A stretch of 64,000 nt of DNA, taken from assembly GCF_963678635.1 (NCBI RefSeq), contig NC_087068.1, positions 23,748,697-23,812,696 of the forward strand, in the 5' to 3' direction. The number at the start of each line of letters is the position of its first letter. Position 1 is the stretch's first letter. Positions 37,190 through 47,949 of the stretch are shown piece after piece. This stretch comes from Symsagittifera roscoffensis. Its lineage: Eukaryota; Xenacoelomorpha; Acoela; Convolutidae. The position numbers were made by a program, and so were the translations under genes. Below the pieces are notes generated by a model. That model ran no database searches. It was not told where the DNA came from and saw only the letters and a list, made by a program, of their open reading frames with translations.

Positions 37190-37545
37190 AAGGTCGATCC
37201 ATCTTCGATGATTAGAATGATTTTCTCTAGTGTACAAAGACAATAGTAATATTGTAACCTAATAATGATAGTGATTCAGATCTGTTTTTAAAAGTGACCT
37301 CGTGCTCTGGAGACACTGAAAACCAGCTATGAGCTCAATATTTTCCCATATAAATTAAATTAATTAGCGCGGCTCGGCTGATAGCTACTAGACAGTAACG
37401 ATACTGCTGACCCGATTTTTATAATAACCACATCTAATTGGTTATGGCAGAGACAGTTAAAAGCATGTATGGTTCTATTTGGACGCAAGCCAATTATTTT
37501 AGGATCTAGCTTTACTTTTCGTCGGTATGTACTTCCGGGCGAATG
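37190..37545 (-). repeat. Dispersed repeat R, inverted copy
   Basis: The reverse complement aligns with 15841-16180: GTCGATCCATCTTCGATG pairs with the CCATCGGAGATGGATCAACC word, and the sequence runs to ACTTCCGGGCGAA at 37545. It has the same orientation as 18170-18495. These two reverse copies thus lie on either side of the long decayed element at 18.7-36.9 kb. Confidence 0.7.
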
Positions 37546-38430
37546 TTATAGAGTTTGGATAAAGTACCTTTGAAAGCAAGGCCACTCCGTCCGGTTCTAT
37601 CAAAAGCTGGAAGTAGTAATCATAAGCTGAATAAATATGACCCCTCTTTTCGAATAAGTTCCTGACGTAAACATTGAAATGGAGAAAAATCTCATAAAAC
37701 TAATATTTGACGAAAACGAATAAACAGCTTAACCAGACTTTAAACGTTTGTAACTGAACGTTCTATTTTGAATGCAACTAAGATGGCCTTAACTAAATTG
37801 AACACAGGTGACTATGCACCAGATTTTGATTGTTCAACTCTTAAAATACTGTTTCAATTAGCCGTGACAAATGCATTTTTCAAAAAAAAACGGAAATCGG
37901 TTTAGCCATGGGTGCATCGCCTGCAGAAATATTGGCAGTAACTTTTGTATGCATAGGTTTAAAGGAGTAATTAAATAAAAATCATAAAAAAGTCAATTCA
38001 AAAAATTTTCGCACCTCTTGTTAGCAACGGGATTAATTTTCAGCAATGAATTTAGAGCAATCAACGAAAAATCTGGAGAAATTTATAAACAGGTCCTAAA
38101 AATTCTCTAAAAAAATCTGATCAATCAAACTTATACAGCTCAAAATGCATAATAAATTGCGTGAAATTTAAAAACATTTTCTTGTTAAATTCTGAATTTT
38201 TTTTAATTTAAGCTTTCATAACATTTCGTTTCGAGAACGACAGAAGTCATAGCGGCCTACTTTAGTTTTTAGTTAAATTTTGACACCTAGAATGAAATCA
38301 GTTTTCACAAGTATAACCAGCAAAAGTTTCACTGTTCCAATAACTGTTCTACTGCATTTTGGATATTGCTCAGATTTTTTTTTCATTATTTTTTATGCCA
38401 TTGTTTTCTTCTTCTACTTCTCCGACGCAA
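37546..38430. other. No gene recognised
   Basis: AT-rich intergenic sequence with no conserved block found. Confidence 0.4.
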
Positions 38431-39240
38431 AATTTGTTTTTTTTTTTCAAAAACAAGGCACCTCCTTGATTCTTTCCTTTCTTACCTGGTAGCTTCTATG
38501 ACCACCTAAAAGAAACTTTTTCAAAAATACAAAGAGTCTAAATTGGAAACGAACACTCACATAGCGAGGACGATTTTGCAGAAAACCCAATTGGAATCTG
38601 ATGAGAAATGTAGTTTCCCTTGATGTAAAAAACTGTACTTTTAAGTCCCACTTAAAGAAGCTGTTGAAATAGCCATGAAGAGATTTTATGAGCAAATAAA
38701 TCCTCCGGAGCTATCTTGCAAAACTACGAATAAACTACTCAATTTGGCTGTGAGTAAGACTCTCTTCAAATACAATGGTTTGTGGGCGTGTGCAAAAAAA
38801 AACGGTTTAATAATGGGCGCCAGCCTAGCGGTACCACTGGCCGATTCGGGGCTAAAAGAATATGAACCTAATGAGCAAAGTACAGAAACTGACGTTACTA
38901 AAGGAGGATAACGACAGAGCCTTGGATGACAGAAAGAGGTCACAGATCGATTCAAAGAGTTAGAATGCGAAGCCTGCTCGAAATTTTTTCCACTTAGGAT
39001 GTGGTAACATGTCGGTCACCGATTCTGCATACATCATTGAAGGAGTCTGCTTTTGCAGGACTTGCAAAACACAACGGGAAACAGATCGGACCGTGAATAG
39101 TAATCATGTTTTCTAAGATATGCAGATGAAATAGTTAGAACTGTGAGAAGCGACTGTGGGACAGTCCTCGAGGCTGTGAATGCTTTGATGTTGTTCTGAG
39201 TTTCCAGAGGCTTGAAACTAAATGAACCCCCCTAGATAAT
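38430..39240 (+). pseudogene. Penelope-like element remnant: RT core
   Basis: In order: VVSLDVKN near 38610-38635 (RT motif A region), an open segment at 38675-38911 with MKRFYEQINPPELS, then NGLWACAKKNG, and at 38801-38845 NGLIMGASLAVPLAD, a good match to RT motif B of Penelope-like elements (dG.aMGspla...A). After a frame change, FLRYADEIVRTVRSDCG at 39109-39160 is the YxDD motif with Glu for the second Asp. It parallels the minus-strand RRYAKDLVRTV at 33.8 kb, so the two loci are the same family in opposite orientation. The copy is frameshifted and lacks the GIY-YIG end. Confidence 0.7.
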
Positions 39241-40290
39241 CTTAGTTGCTCTTCAAGCCTTAATTTTGAGTGGTTTCTTAGTTATCAACTTGCGCAGTAA
39301 ATACATTCGCAATAGCTATTGGCCGAGAAAATTTTTTGTTATTTATATTATTAAGGTGAGTTTTTACCAGAGTATTGCTGCTCATTCAATCACTGGACCA
39401 AATTACAACACCTACTGGACAATGTATATTGATTAAAAAATCTGGAGGGTTGTTTGCCAATTTTTTCTTTTTGTAGAAGTTTTAGGCCAGATCTCTTTGC
39501 TTACTACGTTTATAGAATGGGTCGGATGGGAAGAATTTTCTGATTTGATTTCCTTGTTTTCTCTTGTTTCAATTTTTGTCGTTTCTGTTTAGAGGACTGA
39601 AATAAAGAAACAACGCCGGCCAGTTTGATTATGTTGACGGGCTGCAGCAAGCATTGTGTCACGAAAGGACCGTTCTGTGGTGTTTTTATCTTACTGCCAT
39701 GGTTTTTTTTGCTAAAACTTCCTCAAGCAAACTCGTCAAAAGTTTTGCGGGTAGCAAAAGGTATCTGTTCGAATGGTTCTTAAAATTGCAAAAAACACTC
39801 TGTGCGTAGCTTCAAAAAAGAAAATAAAGTTTTCCATGAAAGATTTGATAATATATATAGACACCAAGGGCATGAGAAAACCTGGGGATGGCGATGACGT
39901 GTAACTCTCGTACGGGAGCCTATTTTGAGGGTCGTTGAATGGGGTAAAAAGGGTTTAAAATACGTTGGCTGAGAGCAGGAAACCGACCTATTTCTTAGGC
40001 AGCCCAATACGCCACGCAGTAAAATAGTTTTTCGAGTTTTCGTCAACACAGCACCTGACCAAGTATATCATTCCAATTTTAGCAATTTTTTTCCCCAATG
40101 CCTTCACCAAAACGAAGAAAATTCAGGATCTTAATAAGAGAAAAGATCGAAAAAAAGGATAAATACAAAGATGACAGGAATTGAGGAATTGATAAAAACA
40201 AAAAAAAATAGATTCAAAACTCAGAAATGTTGAAGAAGGGGAAGTCTAAAAACTACTCTCTTGTTCTGCAAAAAAATTTCTGTGTTAAGG
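39241..40290. other. No gene recognised
   Basis: AT-rich sequence. The reading frame on the minus strand at 39780-40049 shows no known motif and is not repeated elsewhere in the window. Confidence 0.4.
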
Positions 40291-40291
40291 T

Positions 40292-40779
40292 TTTGTTCCG
40301 ACTTTCGTAACAAATTAACGAAATATTTGTTCTCACGTTGGTTTTTTTTCGGACAAAATTTTGTTTCATGTCATTCAAAAAGTATTGTTGTCCTGAGCTC
40401 AGACTTGAAAAGAAATTTTTCCTAAAATTGTGAGGGTTTAAAGAGTGCCACTTTGGACAATTTGGTATAAGTAATGCGCGATATATTTCGCGCTTTTAAC
40501 GCGTAAGCGGAGATCTAATCCGTCTTAGAAATCATTCCAAATTGGTTCAAGGAAGCTTATTTGCAATAATTGATTTGTTACAAGGAACGAAATCTATCTT
40601 TTTCTACTTTATATGGCGTGGGGGGGGGGGCTGTTTTTTTTCTCAAAAAAATCTCATTTTAAAAGAAAACAATATCATTTTATTTCCGTTACATTTATTT
40701 TTTTTCAAGATATTAGTGCTCCATTGATCTTAAATAGCAACCGAATTTTTTTGGACTTCGCCCTGATACGAGCAGTCTT
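40292..40779 (+). repeat. Dispersed 0.5 kb repeat, copy 1
   Basis: From TTGTTCCGACTTTCG to CGAGCAGTCTT it aligns with 44891-45421. Both contain a strong hairpin, GCGCGATATATTTCGCGC here and GCGCGATATAATTCGCGC there, followed by AACGCGTAAGCGGAGAT. A GGGGGGGGGGG run (40620-40630) interrupts this copy. There are no terminal inverted repeats and no ORF. It could be a short non-autonomous element. Confidence 0.8.
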
Positions 40780-41067
40780 TTTTGTTTTCGCCCAAAACAT
40801 TCATATCAATTCAATTTTCACACTTTTAGTTCTTTAACTTTAGTATAAAAAAGTCGGTTGAAATATTGCAGTTTGTAGCCCGTACCCAGCGAAGGCTGCT
40901 TCTCAAAAAGAATTGTTATACAGATTACTTCGCCAATTTTAGTTTGTAATTTGTGCACAGAAGTGATCTATTTCTTTTTTAGCTTAGTTTTTTTTGTATT
41001 TTTAGTGTTACTTGTTATAACAAATGTTGCTTTAAGCATTAGGTTGCTAAAACTATCCTATATTATC

Positions 41068-41142
41068 AGGTCATGTGGCCTAGCGGTTAGCACAACCGGC
41101 AATACAATAGCAGGTCGGGAAGTCGAGCCCCAGCCGGAGACT
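41068..41142 (+). tRNA. tRNA-like sequence (pseudogene or SINE head)
   Basis: TGGCCTAGCGG at 41076-41086 matches the Pol III A box, and GTCGAGCCCC at 41122-41131 is close to the B box GGTTCGANTCC. The spacing is as in a tRNA gene, and GGTTAGCA sits where the D loop is expected. The acceptor stem is poorly formed and the anticodon arm is unclear, so a functional tRNA is unlikely. A tRNA-derived SINE head or tRNA pseudogene fits better. Confidence 0.5.
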
Positions 41143-41835
41143 TCTTACTAGCTAGAAATAGCCTAGATTAGCTAATTTTGATCAGAAAAAAAAGATGAGA
41201 AAAAAAAGACTTTCAAGAAAATCCCTGCTTTATTTAAATATTTCACGAAGAGTTTTTGACCGGAAAACTAGATTAGATATAAAGTTTTGCAATTCAGAGA
41301 TGAAAAATTTTCTAGGCACGGGAGGTCACTTGCATTGTTAACTTGTTGTTGCACTATAATTTTGCATAAAGAGATTCAGACAGAGCTGAGTATTTGGGGA
41401 ATGGTTGAAGAACGTGGCGAATTTTAATAAGCAAAGCACGGTTGAACTATTTTTCAATTTTCTTTTTTCATTGTTCAAGACTCTAAATTCTCCCGATTGG
41501 TTAAATCATATGAATGGTCAAATTTCTTCATTCTGTGACCCATATTGAACAACTTTCCCGGGTTCATATCCACTAGATAACCATCGCCGGATCTTGTTAA
41601 CTCCCCCATCCCACTTTTGGACCCTGTTAACTATTTCCACACTTATGCATGTATTTTTTTTGACAACCGTTTCTGTATGAACTATGCATTTAAAAAAAAA
41701 ACAAGCATTAATTTAGTTTTCATTTTTGAGCGTTTGTATTTGTATTACTGACTATTTATATAATACCTCTACATAGAAAATTTCAATTAAATAATTTTTC
41801 TGAAACTGTTCTACCCGCATTAGAGTTTCATGAAT

Positions 41836-42025
41836 AAAAATCGATTATAATTGAGTTTCCTTGTCAGTGTGCACAAAAGTGAAAACAAATCGATTATTAT
41901 CAGTTTAAAATGGTTTATAATACTACTGTTTTTCGAGGCAACAAAATCCTTTTTTCATCCATTATAATCAATTTATTTTCATTTTTGTGGACACTGACAA
42001 TGAAACTAAATTATAATTGATTTTT
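41836..42025. repeat. Foldback element with about 50-bp inverted arms
   Basis: The left arm 41836-41886 (AAAAATCGATTATAATTGAG, then CTTGTCAGTGTGCACAAAAG) pairs with the right arm 41975-42025 (TTTTTGTGGACACTGACAATG, then TTATAATTGATTTTT) with few mismatches. The 90-bp centre is itself AT-rich and partly palindromic. Size and structure fit a MITE or foldback transposon. Target site duplications were not resolved. Confidence 0.8.
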
Positions 42026-42175
42026 TTTCCACTTTACTGAGATGCGAATTTCAACGCACATAAAGTCTTTTCTACATTTTAAATTAAAGTTGGTTACGTT
42101 GGTTACTTGTTGTTGAATTGAATTTTTTTCTACCTAACTTTGATATTTTGTTACTTTTTTATATTACTCAACATT

Positions 42176-42715
42176 ACCCCCCTAGCGTTTGCCCATTTAC
42201 AACAACCCCCCCCCCCCCCGCTCCCCCCCCCCAACGTAACGTGTTCAGGTGGGGGTAGGTTCAGGTGGGGGTTGCTCAGGTGGGGGTGGGTTCAGATGGG
42301 GGGGGGGGGGTGCCCGCACCGGAGTTCCATGGATTATAATGGAAAAATGTTGTCTAAAATGTTGTCATTATAATCCATTATAATCCATTATAATCCATTA
42401 TTGTGGCAAATTTAGACCAAGTAACCGATTATGTGTTCATTAAAATCGATTTTTTTGAAAAATAAAAATCCATTATAATCGATTATAATCCATTATTTTT
42501 GTCACTGAAATCGATTATTTTTGCCAAAATAATCCATAATAATCGATTATTTTGAAATAAAAATCCATTATATTCCATTATAGTCTATTTCATTTTTCAG
42601 ATGGGGGGTTCAGGTGTGGGTTGCTCAGGTGGGGGGGGGGGGGGGGTGTTCAGGTGGGGGGTTCAGTGGGGGGAGGGGAGCAAGGGGGCAAACGTTGGGG
42701 GGGGGGGGGCATTTT
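42176..42715. repeat. Foldback element with C/G homopolymer arms
   Basis: The left end has CCCCCTAGCGTTTGCCC and long C runs (42208-42232). The right end has GGGGGCAAACGTTGGGGG and long G runs (42630-42710), so the ends are inverted repeats. Between them, TTCAGGTGGGGG is repeated many times and the core (42365-42580) consists of iterated CCATTATAATC / CGATTATAATCC words that are self-complementary. Apparent proline-rich frames here are artefacts of the C tract. Confidence 0.7.
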
Positions 42716-44890
42716 TGCAATTTGAGTTTAGGTTTTGAAACGGATTAGGCCAGGCCGTACACTCGCTTTGCAAAGTTTCCGCATCACTCACTTGATAAAT
42801 GCTGAAATTCTTGCACGCGAAACAAAAATTAAGTGGACGCGAAACAAAAATTTTTTGCACGCGAAACGACGCGCGAAACAATAATTAAGTGGAAAAAATC
42901 CATTTTAATGTGATTCCCTACTTACTATTAATTGCGGGTAAGCTATTGAAAAGGTGGCAGCCAAAGTTGAATTTCTGAAAGTCGAAATAGGGGGGATAGT
43001 TAACAACATCCCCATAGTCGATTTAATGAAACATCATAGACGTGAAAATGATAACTCGTCGATTGAAAATTTTCATATTTTTTGTGGCTAACAATGATTT
43101 ATTGACTAGTGGTTGATATTTGACCAGTTCCCTAGCTGATAATACATTGATGAACCATGTATGTCGTCATATCCATAAAAAAAATCAATAAAAACTGATG
43201 AAAGATCAAAATTTAGCTACGATTCAGCAATGAGCCAGCGTTTTTTGTCTATGACTATCGATGATTAGCAACGTTAAATCAGCGTGTTTCTCTTTTATTA
43301 ATTTTTGATGACCAGATATGACGTATTTCTTAGTTTTTAAAACTTGTCACTTTTTTGTTTCCTTGTTCATTGACACTTTTCAACTGTCTGCTGACACTTT
43401 CCCTGATAAATTTAAATATTTAACAACAGCTGCTGTGCAAGTAGCAATGAATGTTCCGTCAGCACTCCTTGAGAAGGAAGTTCAAAACTTGACATAAAAA
43501 AAATTCGAAAAGATTTCGATTTCAGAAATTCTTGTCCAAAATTTCTGGTTTTTTTAGAAAGACTTATTGAAGCAGGTGAACAAATACAGGAAAGAGGGCT
43601 AATTAATAGCTAATATAGCTTTTAAATTATTTTAGAATCCGATTTAGAGGTCAGCTTGTAATCAATTTTCTGTCAATTTTTAGTTCTAATTTAGTTTGGA
43701 AATCGAAAAATGTTTATTTTGACACTGATACAACTTTTGAATGAACGTGCTTCGAGATTTTTTCCAAATCCTAACCGAAAGACGGCTTAAGGGGCTTAAT
43801 ATGATATCAGACTCGGCCCTGATAACAATCAAGAAAAAAAACGGATCTCTAAACTATTCGCCGCATTTTGAAAAAATCCAAGGCCTATTCGGTATTCTGG
43901 ACTAAGAAAAAAACGTTTTCGCCATAATTCATCACTGTCAGCATCTTTTTATACCATATGAAACAGAAAGTTTATGAAAACTGTTGAAACCGAGTAAGCA
44001 CTTGAGAGTATGTATGTACAAGCGTTGCCCCATCGAAAAGCGTTGATTCGTTGATTCATAGGTGGAAACAACAAATAGGACCAATTTTCCTAAAATTTGG
44101 GCTCGAGTTTTCTTAAAGAAAGAGCACCATATTACGTCTGCTGAGCTTTGTTTTGTCCACATCATTTTTCACGTTAGTGCAACCCATTTTGAGTGAACGC
44201 ATTTTCACTTTCAAATTAAATGCGTTTTCTCCGGATAATTTAAATCAGCACTGTTTGTACATCTCAGCTGAAAAACTGTTGGTGAAACATCCTCGCTATT
44301 TTTGAAACATCGTCTCGCTAGTTCATTGTTGTGTCCGCGTTAAAAAATGAGCGTTAAGAAACATCGTAGCTAATACATCGCTGAAAAAAATTCAACATTT
44401 TTAATTATCTTGCAAAAGGGGGAGATTCGTTACTAGGTACAAAATTCACATGTGCTTTGAATTATTGAATTGTTTTGAATTATTCAAGAAACCCTAGGGG
44501 GAAATAATTGAAGAGGACCTCTTAAATATTTCAGTGATTTTTGATTAAAATGAAAAAAGCAAACTAAAGTTTTCTTAAAACATGTTTGCAGTTTTTATGG
44601 GCTTCTTTGTTTTCATGCCATGTTTTTAACTATAATTTTCAATTTCATTTTTAGTGGGCGGGTTCGGGCTGATTTGAGAGGGGGATGAGTTTTTGGTCAT
44701 TTTTTTAAATGCCGAAATCACACAAAAGGCTGCGCCGCTTCTACAAAAGGGTTTAAAAATATAAACTACAATCGTTTGTAGCTGCATAAAAAAAAACAGA
44801 TCGAATAATATTCCATTACAATCGAATGAAGTCCTTTACAACTGAAAATTTGTTGTAATACAAAATATAATTTGTTGATTTATTTGATTA
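42716..44890. other. No gene recognised
   Basis: AT-rich sequence. A short direct repeat, ACGCGAAACAAAAATT, occurs near 42815-42855. The frame at 43938-44165 on the minus strand has no recognisable motif. Confidence 0.4.
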
Positions 44891-45421
44891 TTGTTCCGAC
44901 TTTCGATACGAAATTAACGGAATATTTGTGCTCGGGGTGGGTTTTTTTTCTTCAGACAAATTTCGACTTTTTACCTAGCCATTTTTGACGGAATTTTTTT
45001 ATATCATTCGAAAGTTATTGTTGTCCTGAGCTCAAATTTGAAAAGATATTTCACCTGTGATCATTTTTCGTAAATTTATGGGGGTTTAAAGATGCCATTT
45101 TGGTCAATTTGGGACAATTAACGCGCGATATAATTCGCGCTATTAACGCGTAAGCGGAGATTTAATCCGTCTTAGAAATCGTTCCAAATTGGTTGAAAGA
45201 AGCTTATTTGCCATAATTGATTTGTTACAAGGAGCGAAATTTATCCTTTTGTACTTTATATGGCGTGTGGGGGGATGATTTTCATAAAAAATTTCAAATT
45301 TTAGAAAAAAAAAATTGATTTAATTTTATTTCATTTAACTTATTTTTTAGGTTATTACTGTTCCATAAACCTTAAAAGGCAGTCGGAACATTCAGGGCTT
45401 CGCCCCGATACGAGCAGTCTT
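44891..45421 (+). repeat. Dispersed 0.5 kb repeat, copy 2
   Basis: Second copy of the repeat at 40292-40779, in the same orientation. It retains the GCGCGATATAATTCGCGC hairpin and CTTCGCCCCGATACGAGCAG at the end, and has small insertions relative to copy 1. Confidence 0.8.
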
Positions 45422-46069
45422 GTTACTGTTTATGGTCAGCTATAGTGAAACAGCTACTGAAATCAAAGTACAATTAATTTTTATCGACTGCGAAACTAAA
45501 CACGGGTTCTTTTTGCCCTAGTTTTTTTTACTCTTTTTGTTGCCAGCTTGTTTTCATTTCTGATTCATTGTCGCTTCACTCGCTTTCTGTCATATTTCTA
45601 TCTGGTAAGGAAAGATCTATGATATCCGAAAAAAAATCTCGTCAACTCTTCAAAAAAGTTGAAATTTCTCGATTATAAATCTAGAGAAAAAATTCGACCA
45701 AAAAGTTGGTGTTGCGTATTACTGGCGCGCACTCCACCTCCTTAGTGAACACTGGTGCCAAAGACATATTAGAAAAAACTGGAGTTTGCCGACCAAAGTG
45801 GGCATCATTTAATTGAACCAAAGGGGATTCGTAGGTAAGGAGGAGATGGAATTTTTCCGGAGGAGGAACACCCGGTCTACCTTTTTGGTCACCTTATCGT
45901 TTTTAAAGGATCGCTTTCAAGTTTGCTTGACGCTTTCAGCCTGATCTGCTTTGATACTTTTAATGAATTTAAAATTCACGAATCGAAATGTCAGGTTCAA
46001 GTTTTTTATGAACGAAAAAATTCAGGCTAGTGAAATTCAGCTGCGTTGATCTCTTCTGACAGCTCGTCA

Positions 46070-46450
46070 AAAGCTTCGTTTAGATTTGTTGTCAATATAT
46101 TATTTATTCTAAGCTTCGCTTGCTCGTATCTTTTCTACCTATGCTACATATACATATGCAAAAAAAAACGGTGAAATTAACTTCCGTTTAGATTTGCAAA
46201 TGATATTTTATTTGTTCCCAAACTTCTGGTTCGTATCTTTTCTACCTATGCTACATATACATATGCAAAAAAAAACGGTGAAATTAACTTCCGTTTAGAT
46301 TTGCAAATGATATTTTATTTGTTCCAAACTTCTGGTTGGTATCTTTTCTACCTATGTTTCATTTACATATGCAATAAAACGGTCAAATCACTTCCGCTTA
46401 GACATGTAAATGAGATTTTGCTTATTCGACTCTTCTTGCTCGCGTATTTC
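46070..46450 (+). repeat. 107-bp tandem array, about 3.5 copies
   Basis: The unit GTATCTTTTCTACCTATG...AACTTCTGGTT starts at 46126, 46233 and 46339, with a partial, diverged copy before it from about 46070 and decay after 46400. The first two full copies are almost identical (TACATATACATATGC, a run of A, then CGGTGAAATTAACTTCC). It lies about 400 bp upstream of the gene at 46824. Confidence 0.9.
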
Positions 46451-46823
46451 TACATCCGTACCGGATGCAAAAGAATCCGTCTAACTTTTAAAAATAGAAA
46501 TTTAGATTTGAAAGTGAGCTTCTTGTTCTTTTTCTTCCTATTCTTCTGAGTTTGTTACCATATAATTAAATTTGTGTTTTCTTTTGATACCGTGAATCTT
46601 TTCGACCGAAAAATATATAAGATACACTTTTTTAATTATTCTACCCTATGAAAATACGTTTTTGAAAAAATAGCAGTTTTATTTTTTGATTGATGAATTG
46701 ATGCGCTCACGAACTTTTTTCTACTTCAAAAGTTAAACCACGAGAATATCATTACATTTTTCCAGACATCCACGTAATTTTTGAGTTCATTTCCAGTTGC
46801 AAAAAAAAATACTTACAGTACAG

Positions 46824-47654
46824 ATGAAAAAGTTTTTAGGATTCAAAATTGTCTGTTTCATACTTCTAACGTTAAACAAATTTCATTCTCTGACTGTTAA
46901 TCGATTTGGAATTTTTCATAAGCTACCAGGAATTTTGCTACCATCCTCTTTCCAACTCAAGCAAATAAACAGAATCGATGAAAAAAGATGCCTGAAGAAC
47001 TTCATGCTGGACAAAAACTGTTTAAGTGTGGCTTTTGGCTCCAAACTCTGCATTCTATATTCAACCGACCCAAGAGTCCAGTTGAGCGAAAACTCAATTG
47101 TCAGAACATCATCTTCTCCTTTAACCCTCTGGGTTATTTCTGGTGATTTTGATGTACCCTGTTTTGTTGGAAGTATCGAAGCGTACCGGTCTTCTGATTT
47201 TGAAACTTGTGGGTTTGAACAAAAAATGACCGGCTCCAAATGTTCAGAATGGTTGGACATGGAATTAAGTTACGTCAATCCATGTGGCTCTAACTACGCA
47301 AATATTCTAAAAAACAAAACTCGAGCCAGAAACTGCACGCGGCCCCTTTTTGGGGGCCAAAAATGCAGCGGAGCGCAATTTGACAAACAATTAAAACATA
47401 TCGTATTTTATCAGTCGTCAAATAACTACACAGAGGCGGAGAGTTACTGCAACGAAAGAAACAAAACTCTGTTTACGGGTCTGTTTTGGTACTCTGACGA
47501 CAGAATTAACGAACACTTGCCACCAGCAAGTCGCTTCTGGACTGGGTTTACAAAGCCCTCTACTGTCATATTGGGCAATGATACAAAATACTCAGACCCA
47601 ACTGGAACTCAATATGTAACGCCCATGTGTGGTCATGTATTATGGGGAAGTTAG
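46824..47654 (+). CDS. Secreted protein with PAN-like, TSP1 and C-type lectin-like domains
   Basis: 276 aa. The start is the ATG at 46824, which opens a signal peptide (MKKFLGFKIVCFILLTLN). A frame open further upstream has only a TTG. Residues 56-76 (RCLKNF to KLCILYS) resemble a PAN/apple core. Residues 140-181 run from KCSEWLDMELSYVNPCG to RARNCTRPLFGGQKCSG, a thrombospondin type 1 pattern. Residues 192-275 (YTEAESYC, LFWYSDD, FWTGF, PMCGHVLW) look like a C-type lectin-like domain that ends early, lacking the usual final Cys segment. Three AG acceptor-like sites lie just upstream (TTCATTTCCAG ending 46796; CTTACAG and TACAG after it), so an upstream exon or a trans-splice site is possible. 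It is likely an extracellular adhesion or recognition protein; its function is not predictable further. Confidence 0.75.
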   Translation: MKKFLGFKIVCFILLTLNKFHSLTVNRFGIFHKLPGILLPSSFQLKQINRIDEKRCLKNFMLDKNCLSVAFGSKLCILYSTDPRVQLSENSIVRTSSSPLTLWVISGDFDVPCFVGSIEAYRSSDFETCGFEQKMTGSKCSEWLDMELSYVNPCGSNYANILKNKTRARNCTRPLFGGQKCSGAQFDKQLKHIVFYQSSNNYTEAESYCNERNKTLFTGLFWYSDDRINEHLPPASRFWTGFTKPSTVILGNDTKYSDPTGTQYVTPMCGHVLWGS

Positions 47655-47678
47655 GGGCTGTCAAAATATATAGTAGGA

Positions 47679-47697
47679 AATAAATGCCAGCAATAAA
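47679..47697 (+). terminator. Two poly(A) signals
   Basis: AATAAA occurs at 47679-47684 and 47692-47697, 25 and 38 bases after the stop of the lectin-like gene. This supports 47654 as the true end of the gene rather than an exon edge. Confidence 0.65.
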
Positions 47698-47949
47698 ATC
47701 ACATTTTCCAACCGCAAGCGAAAAAATTTGACAATGAAAGCTTAAATGATTTTTAGACTACTCTAAGCCTTTTTTTGCCGCACATATTCGCCACCCTTTT
47801 TTGATAAGTGCTCCAAAAATATTTTCAAAAATGAAAAAACCATGCAGAGTAGGAAAACGTTCAATGGGTCAATCAGATATCAGATTGACTTTAAAAAGAA
47901 AACAATTACAGCTACAGAATTGAATTGTTGCATTCAATCTGTGAAAAGT

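Noticed and set aside
15841-37545. R repeats as LTRs of the long decayed element at 18.7-36.9 kb
   Set aside because: The flanking R copies are in reverse orientation relative to the Gag-like reading direction, and further R copies lie elsewhere without an element, so LTR status is not supported.
42140-42373. Proline-rich plus-strand ORF
   Set aside because: It is produced by C homopolymers of a foldback element and has no homologous or structured part.
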